Shown: piece after piece, positions 1-6,797 of the stretch | How positions within the stretch are numbered: the stretch's first letter is position 1 | How the letters are laid out: each line of letters begins with the position of its first letter | Assembly: GCA_945952575.1 (NCBI GenBank) | Contig: CAMFIY010000051.1 | Coordinates: 1 to 11,801 of the forward strand | Length of the DNA stretch: 11,801 nucleotides | Direction of reading: 5' to 3' | DNA from: an uncultured Leucobacter sp. | Lineage (GTDB): Bacteria; Actinomycetota; Actinomycetes; Actinomycetales; Microbacteriaceae | Notes under the pieces: generated by a model | Seen by the model: only the letters and a program-made list of their open reading frames with translations | Database searches by the model: none | What the model was told of the DNA's origin: nothing | Translations under genes and position numbers: made by a program

Positions 1-809
1 ACGCCCATGAGCGAGATGCCAGTGAGGCCGGCATCCTCGACCGCCTGCTCGGCTCCGTAGGTCATCTGGTCCGCCGACGTGGCGATCACATCGACATCGG
101 GGTTCGCTTGGATGATGTTCTCCGCGGCCTTGCGCCCGTCCTCCACCAGGAAGTTGCCCTCCTGCTGGGCGACCAACTTGATCGGGACATCGGCCTGCCC
201 GATCTGCGCCTCGAAAGCCTTCAGCTTCGCCTGCTCGAAAAGCACCGCGTTGCCTCCGGAGACGTATGCGACCTTGCAGGGGTCCGCATCCGCATGCTCC
301 GTCTTGCATGCGGCGATCGTGAGGTCGGCGATCGCACGTCCGTCCGGCTCGTTGGGGTGCCACACCGTGCCGATCACGCCGTCCACCTGGGGCTTCGCGG
401 TGTTGATGTCCTCTCCGATGGGCGCATAGGCGGCGACCACCGGAATGTCCGCGGCCGCGGCATCCTCGACTCCGGGGATCACGGCGACGCCATCGTTGGC
501 GAAGACGACGAATCCATCGTATTTTCCGGAGGCTACGGCATCCTGGATCTGCGCGAGTTGTGTCGGACCGCTGAATTTTCCGTCGAAGAAGGTGACCTTT
601 ACGTCGCCTGCTGCCTCGGCGGCCTCCTTGACACCGGTCATGTTCTGCTGAGCGTACGCGTTGGCCGTTGCCAGAACGAATGCGCCGATGTGCAGTGAGC
701 CCGGGTCGCCGCCGGAGTCGTCTGCCGCGCTGCAGCCGGTCAGTGCGAGTCCGGCACATGCCGTGATGGTGAGAAGCGATACGGCTACTCGTCTGCGTGA
801 GTTGTTCAT
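1..809 (-). CDS. ABC transporter substrate-binding lipoprotein, sugar-type (Peripla_BP_4 / RbsB-like), C-terminus beyond window
   Basis: This gene is read leftward from ATG 809 and stays open to base 1, giving 269 full codons without the C-terminus. The N-terminus has a basic n-region (NNSRRR), a hydrophobic stretch and a lipobox LTGC with Cys26 as the lipidation site, so the product is an exported lipoprotein outside the membrane. The mature part shows the type I periplasmic-binding fold of ribose/sugar/autoinducer binders: an N-terminal strand (LHIGAFVLATANAYAQQNM), then a segment like YDGFVVFANDGVAVIPGVEDA, the hinge-like DIPVVAAYAPIG, and later NPDVDVIATSADQMTYGAEQA. ATG 830 is in frame seven codons upstream, but the purine-rich AAGAAGAAG lies just before ATG 809. 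The permease and ATPase genes would lie further left. It sits downstream of hyuA on the same strand with no clear terminator in the 150-bp gap (810-959, where nothing else is seen). The fold assignment is firm; the ligand is unknown. Confidence 0.85.
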   Translation of the reverse strand, partial: MNNSRRRVAVSLLTITACAGLALTGCSAADDSGGDPGSLHIGAFVLATANAYAQQNMTGVKEAAEAAGDVKVTFFDGKFSGPTQLAQIQDAVASGKYDGFVVFANDGVAVIPGVEDAAAADIPVVAAYAPIGEDINTAKPQVDGVIGTVWHPNEPDGRAIADLTIAACKTEHADADPCKVAYVSGGNAVLFEQAKLKAFEAQIGQADVPIKLVAQQEGNFLVEDGRKAAENIIQANPDVDVIATSADQMTYGAEQAVEDAGLTGISLMG

Positions 810-959
810 TGTCTTCTTCTTTCGGTTCATGAATCAGAAAGGTCGGGATCGGAGAGGGCCGGCGGCAGGTTGGAGACCGGACCCCCGGAGCGGTGTCGAG
901 GACAGATGCGGGACGTGCTCGATCCGAGCGGCAGCAGTCCTCCCCGCGCGGTCAACGTC

Positions 960-3044
960 TCAGTCCTTCGGGGCGATCGTGATGAGGAAGCCTCCATCGG
1001 GCCGTACCGTCAGGACGTCCCCTGCGTCGACGAGAACCGTCGTCGTCGGAGCCTGGAGCACCGCCGGTCCCTCGACCGTCATTCCGGGATTGAGGAGAAG
1101 CGAGTCGTAGTAGGACGTCTCCACCACCTTGCCGAGCACCGCCGAGTAGGCCGGTTCCGTCGCCACTCTGGCATCGGACGCGGTCGCGGCAGACGAAGGC
1201 TCGGGACTGCCGGGACTGAACGCGACTCTGCCGACTCCCGCCACGCGCCAGTGCAGGAACTCGACCGGCATCTCTTCACGCGCATAGGTGAACTGCTGAC
1301 GGTGCTCATCGTTGAAGCGGTGGACGATCTCATCCATCGCTGCACTGATCCCGGTTGCCGGGTCGTAGGCGAATGGAATGGTGAGTTCATGGACCTGACC
1401 CGGGTAGCGGGCGTCCACACTGATCTCGAACTCCACGTTCTCGGAGGCGATGCCGTTGACCTCGAGTCGGCTCTGGACGCGCCCGACGAGTCCGTCGATC
1501 AGCGTATCGATCGATGCGAGGTCGCTCTGATCGGAGAGTGCGTGGCCGGTGCCGGTCTCGTCGAGGCGAATGTCGGTCACGGTCATCCCGTAGGAGCAGA
1601 GAGTACCGGCCTCACGCGGAATGAGAACGGAGGCCATGCCCAACTCGCGTGCCAGTCCGACGGCATGAAGGCCCCCGGCGCCGCCCCCGGCGATCAGCGT
1701 GAAGTTGCGCGGATCTATCCCGCGTTCGACGGAGACCCCTCGGATCGCGGCGACCATGTTCGCGTTCACCACGCGAATGATCCCTGCGGCGGCCTCAACG
1801 GTGGTGAGGCCGAGAGGCGTGGCTACCGCTTCATCGACGGCCCGCTCGGCGAGGTCCTTGCGGAGATCGCGGCGTCCGCCGAGGAACGCGGTGGGGGAGA
1901 GCAGTCCCAGCGCGACATTCGCATCCGTGACCGTGGGCTCGGTTCCCCCGGCGTCGTATGACGCGGGCCCCGGCCGGGCGCCGGCGGAACGCGGCCCGAC
2001 CCGCAGCGCACCCCCGTTGTCGAGCCAACCGATCGATCCTCCACCCGCGCCGACGGAGACCACGTCGACCGCGGGAACGCCGATGGGTTGATTCTCGACC
2101 TGGATATCGCGGGACATCGTGGCGCGCCCCTCGTGGATGAGGCAGACATCGAGACTGGTTCCGCCCATGTCGATCGTGATGAGGTTGTCATCGCCGTCAC
2201 CGTCTTCGCGGATGAGGCTCAGCGCCGCCGCCGGTGCTGCGGCCGGCCCCGAGCCGAGCACGTTCACGGGCTTCTTCACGATTTCCGCAATGGAGGCGCA
2301 GCCGCCGTTTATCTGCATGATCAGCGGGCCGCGGCCGTATCCGGAGGTGGCGAGCAGCTCCTCAAGCTCGGCCAGGTAGTCGCTGATGCCCGGCAGGATA
2401 TAGGCGCTCAGCACGGCGCAAGACGTCCGCTCCCACTCTCGGATCTCGGGCAGCACCTCTGCCGAGCAGATGATGGGTACTCCGGGCAGCTCCTCCGCGA
2501 GGATCTCGCGAGTGCGCAGCTCGTGCGCCGGGTTGAGGATGGACCAGAGATATCCGACTGCGATGGACTCGACCCCCTCCTCGCGAAAGACGCGGGCGGC
2601 GTTGCGCACGCCGTCCTCATCGAGCGGCTCCAGTTCTTCTCCGCGGTGATCGATTCTTCCGCGAATGCCGAGGCGGAGATAGCGGTCCACCAGCGTGCCC
2701 GGGTGCTCCATATGCACGTTGTACCGGTCGGGCTTGAAGCCGTCGCGCAAGTAGAGGACGTCTCGGAAACCCTCGGTAGCGAGGAGTCCGACCTTGGGTC
2801 CATTGCGCTGGATGAGCGTATTGGTCGAGATGGTCGTCCCGTGTACGAGGAGTGCGGTCTGACTCAGGAGGCCGCTGAGGCTGAGACCCAGTTCGTCGGC
2901 GACGGCGTGGAGTCCCAGCTCGATGGCCTTCGTCGGCTGGGCGGGATTCGTATCCTGTTTCCAAAGCGTCAGCCCGCCGGCTTCGTCGATCACCGTGAAG
3001 TCGGTGAATGTTCCACCGATGTCAATGCCGATTCTGTAGCTCAT
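960..3044 (-). CDS. Hydantoinase/oxoprolinase family protein, subunit A (HyuA-like, ATP-binding ASKHA subunit)
   Basis: The product has 694 residues from ATG 3044, a full-length family member. It carries the ASKHA ATPase signatures of HyuA, 5-oxoprolinase N-half and acetophenone carboxylase subunits: phosphate-1 loop IGIDIGGTFTDF at the N-terminus, the family motif VHGTTISTNTLIQRNG near residue 70, phosphate-2 motif IDMGGTSLDVCLI near residue 290, the glycine-rich SVGAGGGSIGWLDNGG followed by VGPRSAGARPGPA, and GGGAGGLHA near residue 450. The C-terminal third resembles the ACX C-terminal domain. By family knowledge it phosphorylates or activates a carbonyl/amide substrate for the B subunit. 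ATG 3053 is also in frame, but the ribosome site AAGGA (3054-3058) abuts it with no spacer and lies 9 nt before ATG 3044, so 3044 is preferred. hyuB ends 35 bp upstream. The substrate (hydantoin, oxoproline-like lactam or aromatic ketone) cannot be decided. Confidence 0.9.
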   Translation of the reverse strand: MSYRIGIDIGGTFTDFTVIDEAGGLTLWKQDTNPAQPTKAIELGLHAVADELGLSLSGLLSQTALLVHGTTISTNTLIQRNGPKVGLLATEGFRDVLYLRDGFKPDRYNVHMEHPGTLVDRYLRLGIRGRIDHRGEELEPLDEDGVRNAARVFREEGVESIAVGYLWSILNPAHELRTREILAEELPGVPIICSAEVLPEIREWERTSCAVLSAYILPGISDYLAELEELLATSGYGRGPLIMQINGGCASIAEIVKKPVNVLGSGPAAAPAAALSLIREDGDGDDNLITIDMGGTSLDVCLIHEGRATMSRDIQVENQPIGVPAVDVVSVGAGGGSIGWLDNGGALRVGPRSAGARPGPASYDAGGTEPTVTDANVALGLLSPTAFLGGRRDLRKDLAERAVDEAVATPLGLTTVEAAAGIIRVVNANMVAAIRGVSVERGIDPRNFTLIAGGGAGGLHAVGLARELGMASVLIPREAGTLCSYGMTVTDIRLDETGTGHALSDQSDLASIDTLIDGLVGRVQSRLEVNGIASENVEFEISVDARYPGQVHELTIPFAYDPATGISAAMDEIVHRFNDEHRQQFTYAREEMPVEFLHWRVAGVGRVAFSPGSPEPSSAATASDARVATEPAYSAVLGKVVETSYYDSLLLNPGMTVEGPAVLQAPTTTVLVDAGDVLTVRPDGGFLITIAPKD

Positions 3045-3053
3045 TGCTGTCAT

Positions 3054-3058
3054 TCCTT
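3054..3058 (-). promoter_or_regulatory. Ribosome binding site deciding the hyuA start
   Basis: On the minus strand the sequence reads AAGGA, immediately followed by ATGACAGCAATG. The first ATG (3053) touches the Shine-Dalgarno element with zero spacing. The second ATG (3044) has a normal 9-nt spacer. This favours a protein beginning MSYRIGIDIGG, which also matches the usual short N-terminus before the glycine-rich loop in this family. Confidence 0.7.
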
Positions 3059-3079
3059 AATTTCTCTGCGGGTCCGGGG

Positions 3080-4939
3080 TTACTCGACGGGATTCAGCAG
3101 GTAGGTGTCGCCGTCGCTCATCTGCTCCGCGAGCCAGGTCGAAGCGCTGGGAACGAGTGGCTCGACGACCGAGGCGTCCCGTGCAGGCATGGAGGCTCGC
3201 AGCTGCGCGGTGGCCGCCTCGTCGACGATCGGGTCCCGTTCGTCCCCGAGCACGACGCCGTAGACCCGGCGTGCCGTCTCCCGAGCGATCCAGCCGTCTC
3301 GGACGTTTCGCCGGACGCGCTCGATCTCGCGCTCCTTCGGGTCTCCGTTGCCGCCGCCGCCGGTGGACACGCCGACGTGCCGCTCGGCAGGCCTGACCCG
3401 TACCTGGCCGCTTGCGGAAAAGAATCGCCGATGCCCCGTCTGCAGGTTCTCGACGTACTGTCCTCCGCCCGAGCCCTGCATCCCGCCGGCGACGCCGTGG
3501 GGCGGATTCTGGGCGCCGTCCCCGAAAGTGATGCACTCCATTTCACCGTTGCTCGTGCGTATGGCCATTCGCACGCCGGGTCCGCCGATGTGCCGCCCGT
3601 GGCCGACGGAGTCGGTTTCCACTTCGAGCTGATCCACGATCAGCGGGTAGAGCATCTCCAGCTGTTCGACGGACTGAGCCTTCAGTCCTCCGAAAGCGGC
3701 GTTGCTTTCGAAGAGTGGCCAGCCGTCCGCGTCTGCAGCCGCGCCGGAGGCGCCGGTGTTGTTGAACATCATGACGCCCCAGGGTTCGCCGTCATGTCCG
3801 GACTCCCCGGAGAACTGCGGTACGTTCGCGCAGCGCGCCGTCCCGCCCAGCACTCGATCCGGCAATGCCTGCGAGAGCGCCTTGTTGATGGAGTCGGACA
3901 TCATGTCCGAGGGGACGATGGTCGCGGCAGAAGTCGAGGCCGGGTATTTCGCGAAGCAGATCGTGCCCTCCTTGAGGACGACCCGAATATGGTCGATCGC
4001 ACCCTGGTTGTGGGGGATGTCGGGATCGATGTAGTACATGAAGGGTGCCGCGCCCGCCGCCGTCGAGGTGGCGAAGGAGCCGTTCACGCCGCCCTGAGCC
4101 TGAGCTCCGCTTTCCGAGAAGTCGACTTCGATCTGGTCGTCCTCGATGGTGACCTTGACCCGGATCGGGATGTCTTCGACATCGACTCCGTCACTATCGA
4201 TCCAGCCTTCCCCGAAGTAGACGCCGTCGGGCATGTTCCGGATCTCCTCGGACATGCGTCGGTCGGCGTAGTTGATGATCTCCTCGGTGTAGCGCATCAC
4301 CTCTTGCGTGCCGTACTCGCCGCAGAGTTCGACGAGACGCTGCTTCCCCTTCTCGATCGAACCGAGTTGAGCCATGAGGTCGCCGTGGAGGAGTTCTCGG
4401 TAACGGAGGTTCGACAGATACAGGTCCGTGATGTCCTTGCGCTCGACACCGGCGTCGAACAGCTTGACGGGCGGAATGGTGAGCCCCTCCTGGAAGACGT
4501 TTCTCGCGGCGGCGGTCACGCTCGAGGGGACGAATGCGCCGATGTCCATCTGATGTCCCTTGGTGACCGACCAGAACCGGTGCACGCCGTCGACGAATAC
4601 GGGAGCGGCGGTGACGACATCGCCCACGTGCGTGTTGAAGCGGTAGGGATCGTTGCAGATGAAGACGTCCCCGTCGTGCACCTCTCCCTCGAACGTTCGG
4701 GAGATCTCTGCGAGAACCAGTCCGAGCGATGTGGTGTGGATCGGGAGCGCATCCTCCATGGCCAGCTGACGATTCTCGGCGTCGTACACCGCGCACGAAT
4801 AGTCGCGGCAGAGTGCGAGGATCGAGGTCCAAGCGCTCCGCTCGAGTGCGAGCGTCATCTCGTTCGCGATGCTGTGGAAACGACTCATGATCACGCTGAA
4901 GGTGATCGGGTCAAATCGGGTCTCTGTTGCTTCAATCAT
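3080..4939 (-). CDS. Hydantoinase/oxoprolinase family protein, subunit B (HyuB-like)
   Basis: The product has 619 residues starting MIEATETRFDPITFSVIMSR, the usual DPIT...EVI.. opening of HyuB proteins. Family landmarks in order are: ERSAWTSILALCRDYSCAVYD (34-53); ICNDPYRFNTHVGDV (94-108), matching the NDPY..xTHxxD block; TKGHQMDIGAF (126-136), the equivalent of the HHxDIGG block; and the C-terminal STGGGGNGDPKEREIERV, followed by the RETARRVYGVVL block. By family knowledge it pairs with the A subunit to hydrolyse or carboxylate a cyclic amide, hydantoin or ketone in the cytoplasm. It is slightly longer than many HyuB proteins. GAAGGA 7 nt before the ATG supports the start. It is the first gene of the leftward cluster, behind a roughly 285-bp control region. 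In several sampled 60-bp lines its G+C and that of hyuA is near 58-68%, against about 70-77% in proA, hinting at different ancestry. The reaction is not determined. Confidence 0.9.
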   Translation of the reverse strand: MIEATETRFDPITFSVIMSRFHSIANEMTLALERSAWTSILALCRDYSCAVYDAENRQLAMEDALPIHTTSLGLVLAEISRTFEGEVHDGDVFICNDPYRFNTHVGDVVTAAPVFVDGVHRFWSVTKGHQMDIGAFVPSSVTAAARNVFQEGLTIPPVKLFDAGVERKDITDLYLSNLRYRELLHGDLMAQLGSIEKGKQRLVELCGEYGTQEVMRYTEEIINYADRRMSEEIRNMPDGVYFGEGWIDSDGVDVEDIPIRVKVTIEDDQIEVDFSESGAQAQGGVNGSFATSTAAGAAPFMYYIDPDIPHNQGAIDHIRVVLKEGTICFAKYPASTSAATIVPSDMMSDSINKALSQALPDRVLGGTARCANVPQFSGESGHDGEPWGVMMFNNTGASGAAADADGWPLFESNAAFGGLKAQSVEQLEMLYPLIVDQLEVETDSVGHGRHIGGPGVRMAIRTSNGEMECITFGDGAQNPPHGVAGGMQGSGGGQYVENLQTGHRRFFSASGQVRVRPAERHVGVSTGGGGNGDPKEREIERVRRNVRDGWIARETARRVYGVVLGDERDPIVDEAATAQLRASMPARDASVVEPLVPSASTWLAEQMSDGDTYLLNPVE

Positions 4940-4946
4940 CGTTGAT

Positions 4947-4952
4947 TCCTTC
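4947..4952 (-). promoter_or_regulatory. Ribosome binding site of hyuB
   Basis: GAAGGA on the minus strand lies 7 nt before ATG 4939. It is a strong Shine-Dalgarno match and fixes the hyuB start. Confidence 0.7.
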
Positions 4953-4991
4953 TATCGAAATGCGCGAGGATGCGGCGCTGGGGGCGACGGT

Positions 4992-5007
4992 CGAGTACCG
5001 GTGCTCG
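4992..5007. promoter_or_regulatory. Candidate operator: 16-bp near-perfect palindrome in the hyuB leader
   Basis: CGAGTACCGGTGCTCG reads the same on both strands apart from one mismatched pair (positions 5 and 12). Overlapping it is a second inverted repeat, TACCG-N5-CGGTA (4996-5010). The site lies 53-68 bp upstream of the hyuB start in a non-coding region. Size and symmetry fit the dimeric sites of GntR-, TetR- or LacI-type repressors common next to catabolic operons. No regulator gene is in the window, so the assignment is inference. Confidence 0.45.
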
Positions 5008-5025
5008 GTATGTGCGTTGCGCCCA

Positions 5026-5040
5026 CCTCCCTTCGGGAGG
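5026..5040. other. Short hairpin in the hyuB-proA intergenic region
   Basis: CCTCCC and GGGAGG form a perfect 6-bp stem around a TTC triloop. There is no T-run on either side, so it is not a standard intrinsic terminator. If hyuB is transcribed from the AT-rich patch near 5141-5192, this structure lies in its 5' leader. Next to it the 11-mer GCGCCCTCGCG occurs twice (5040-5050 and 5065-5075), 25 bp apart. Confidence 0.35.
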
Positions 5041-5140
5041 CGCCCTCGCGTCCCATGGCTCAGCGCGCCCTCGCGCCGAATGCCACGACTTCGAAATTGC
5101 TTGGGCGGAGTCGAATCCGGTGCGGTCTGGGCGGCTAGAT

Positions 5141-5192
5141 CTCAAAGTACATAAAATTGAACTAGCGCGCAAGCAAATTGTTCTATTGTGTT
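5141..5192. promoter_or_regulatory. AT-rich divergent promoter patch (proA rightward, probably hyuB leftward)
   Basis: Bases 5141-5190 contain about 34% G+C by direct count, very low for this window. On the plus strand, TTGAAC (5157-5162) and TTCTAT (5181-5186) are 18 bp apart and make a plausible sigma-70-type promoter about 40 bp before the proA ATG. On the minus strand the same patch holds TTGC- and TTTTAT/TGTACT-like elements, but with poor spacing. The exact boxes are uncertain; the sharp composition dip between divergent genes is the main evidence. Confidence 0.4.
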
Positions 5193-5224
5193 TCGGGGAC
5201 CTCGTGCCCCGTAGGCTTGCTCGT

Positions 5225-6475
5225 ATGAGCACCGATCCCTTCATCGACCTCCTCGCCCGCGCGCGCACCGCATCCCGACGCCTCGCCACGGCGACGCCGG
5301 CGCAGAAGAATGCGGCGCTGGCGGCCATCGCGGACGGCATCGAGGCCTCGATCCCGCGCATCGTCGAGGCGAATGGGCTCGATCTCGCGCGCGGCCGCGA
5401 GAACGGGCTCGCCGAGGGGCTGCTGGATCGCCTGCTGCTCGATGAGCGCAGGCTTCTGGGCCTCGCCTCCGCGGTGCGCGACGTGATCGGGCTCGCCGAT
5501 CCGATCGGCCAGGTCGTTCGCGGCAGCACGCTCGCGAACGGGATCCAGATCAGCCAGGTGCGGGTGCCCTTCGGCCTGATCGGTGCGATCTACGAGGCCC
5601 GGCCCAACGTGACCATCGACATCGCGGCGCTCGCGCTCAAGAGCGGCAACGGCGCGGTGCTGCGCGGCGGCTCGGCCGCTGAGGACACCAACCGCGTGCT
5701 CGTCGCGTTGATCCAGGACGCGATCACGAGCGTCGGGCTCGACGGCGACGCGGTGCAGACGGTGGACGAGTTCGGCCGCGAGGGGGCAGGCCGTCTGATG
5801 CGCGCCCGCGGCTACATCGACGTGCTGATCCCGCGCGGGTCGGCGAACCTGATCGCGACGGTCGTGCAGGAGTCGACGGTGCCGGTCATCGAGACCGGGT
5901 CGGGCATCGTCCACGTATTCGTCGACGCGAGCGCGGACGAGGAGAAGGCTGCGGCGATCGTGCGCAACGCGAAGACCCATCGCCCGAGCGTGTGCAACGC
6001 GGCCGAAACGCTGCTCGTGCATCGCGATGCGGCGGAGCGGCTGCTACCCCGGATTGCACGGGAGCTGCTCGACGACGGCGTCGTGCTCTACGGGGACGAG
6101 CAGGCGCGCGCGCTCGAGGGCGGAATCGGCGCCGACGACGACGAGATCTGGGCCACCGAGCATCTCGCACTCGAGATGGGCGTGCGGGTCGTGGACTCCC
6201 TCGACGAGGCACTCGCGCACATCGAACGCTATTCCACCCGTCACACCGAGGCGATCGTGACCGAGGACTATGAGAATGCGCAGCGTTTCCTCACCGAGGT
6301 CGACTCCGCCGTCGTGATGGTCAACGCCTCGACCCGTTTCACCGACGGGGGCGAGTTCGGCTTCGGCGCCGAGGTCGGCATCTCGACGCAGAAGCTGCAC
6401 GCGCGCGGGCCGATGGGGCTGGCCGAACTGACCAGCACGAAATGGCTGGTGCGCGGCAACGGGCAGATCCGCTGA
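5225..6475 (+). CDS. proA: Glutamate-5-semialdehyde dehydrogenase (gamma-glutamyl phosphate reductase)
   Basis: The product has 416 residues, normal for ProA. It reduces gamma-glutamyl phosphate with NADPH to glutamate-5-semialdehyde, the second step of proline synthesis, in the cytoplasm. Signatures are: PFGLIGAIYEARPNVT (115-130); LKSGNGAVLRGGSAA (138-152); the catalytic cysteine Cys257 in THRPSVCNAAETLL; and the ProA C-terminal block STRHTEAIVTEDYENAQRF, then MVNASTRFTDGGEFGFG, GISTQKLHARGPMGL and ELTSTKWLVRG. The segment usually written ETGxGNCHVYVD reads ETGSGIVHVFVD here. The frame is open upstream to 4970, but homology begins at MSTDPFIDLLARAR (ATG 5225). There is only a weak ribosome site (GTAGG), so the mRNA may have a short leader. 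proB is not adjacent; a divergent hyu cluster lies upstream. Confidence 0.97.
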   Translation: MSTDPFIDLLARARTASRRLATATPAQKNAALAAIADGIEASIPRIVEANGLDLARGRENGLAEGLLDRLLLDERRLLGLASAVRDVIGLADPIGQVVRGSTLANGIQISQVRVPFGLIGAIYEARPNVTIDIAALALKSGNGAVLRGGSAAEDTNRVLVALIQDAITSVGLDGDAVQTVDEFGREGAGRLMRARGYIDVLIPRGSANLIATVVQESTVPVIETGSGIVHVFVDASADEEKAAAIVRNAKTHRPSVCNAAETLLVHRDAAERLLPRIARELLDDGVVLYGDEQARALEGGIGADDDEIWATEHLALEMGVRVVDSLDEALAHIERYSTRHTEAIVTEDYENAQRFLTEVDSAVVMVNASTRFTDGGEFGFGAEVGISTQKLHARGPMGLAELTSTKWLVRGNGQIR

Positions 6476-6528
6476 TCCCGACCGCGATCTTGCCGGGCGG
6501 CCTGACGCACCGGGTCGCTGCAAACCGC

Positions 6529-6534
6529 TACACT
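6529..6534 (+). promoter_or_regulatory. Possible -10 element before the small membrane protein gene
   Basis: TACACT lies 38 bp before ATG 6572 in a 96-bp gap after proA. No good -35 is present at 17 bp (TGACGC occurs at a 20-bp spacing). A GGAG ribosome site (6563-6566) lies 5 nt before the ATG. The promoter call is tentative. The 6476-6571 gap holds nothing else recognisable. Confidence 0.35.
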
Positions 6535-6571
6535 TGAACCGTTCGATCACCGTAAGGATGCCGGAGTACTG

Positions 6572-6793
6572 ATGTCTGTTCTCGCCGCCGCTGCCATTGT
6601 CGCCTCAGAAGAGGGCGGCGAGGTCCTCAACGAGTTGTGGTTCCCCGCACCGCTCTTCGGTGTGATCATGTTCGCTTTCTTCGCGGTGCTGGCCGGGGTC
6701 ACCTTCGCCTTCCGCGACGTCGCGAACCGCCATGCAGAGAAGGCTGAGGCGTTTGCCCGCGAGCACGGCGAAGACGCCCGCGCCGCGCACTGA
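6572..6793 (+). CDS. Small single-pass membrane protein, function unknown
   Basis: The product has 73 residues. A short acidic N-terminal segment (SEEGGE) precedes one clear transmembrane helix at about 25-47 (PAPLFGVIMFAFFAVLAGVTFAF), followed by a charged amphipathic tail rich in Arg, Lys, Glu and Ala. The positive-inside rule suggests N-out/C-in. GGAG 5 nt before the ATG supports the start, and the stop is 4 bp before the nadD start. From memory, similar small membrane proteins occur between proA and nadD in Microbacteriaceae, but I know no assigned role. It could be a small regulator or a membrane-tethering subunit; nothing in the sequence favours a specific function. Confidence 0.8.
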   Translation: MSVLAAAAIVASEEGGEVLNELWFPAPLFGVIMFAFFAVLAGVTFAFRDVANRHAEKAEAFAREHGEDARAAH

Positions 6794-6797
6794 CGGC

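Noticed and set aside
841..900. Possible terminator between hyuA and the lipoprotein gene
   Set aside because: Only scattered CCGG-type short repeats are present, with no stable stem followed by a T-run on the minus strand.
3008..4945. Long plus-strand open frame (645 codons) opposite hyuB, and similar long frames at 108-698, 870-1961 and 2088-3104
   Set aside because: They are antisense to well-recognised conserved proteins. Their translations are rich in Arg/His/Asp/Val with no domain, as expected for GC-rich antisense shadows.
4970..5224. N-terminal extension of proA by 85 codons
   Set aside because: ProA homology starts at MSTDPF. The extension would cover the AT-rich promoter patch and the palindrome, and would make the protein far too long.
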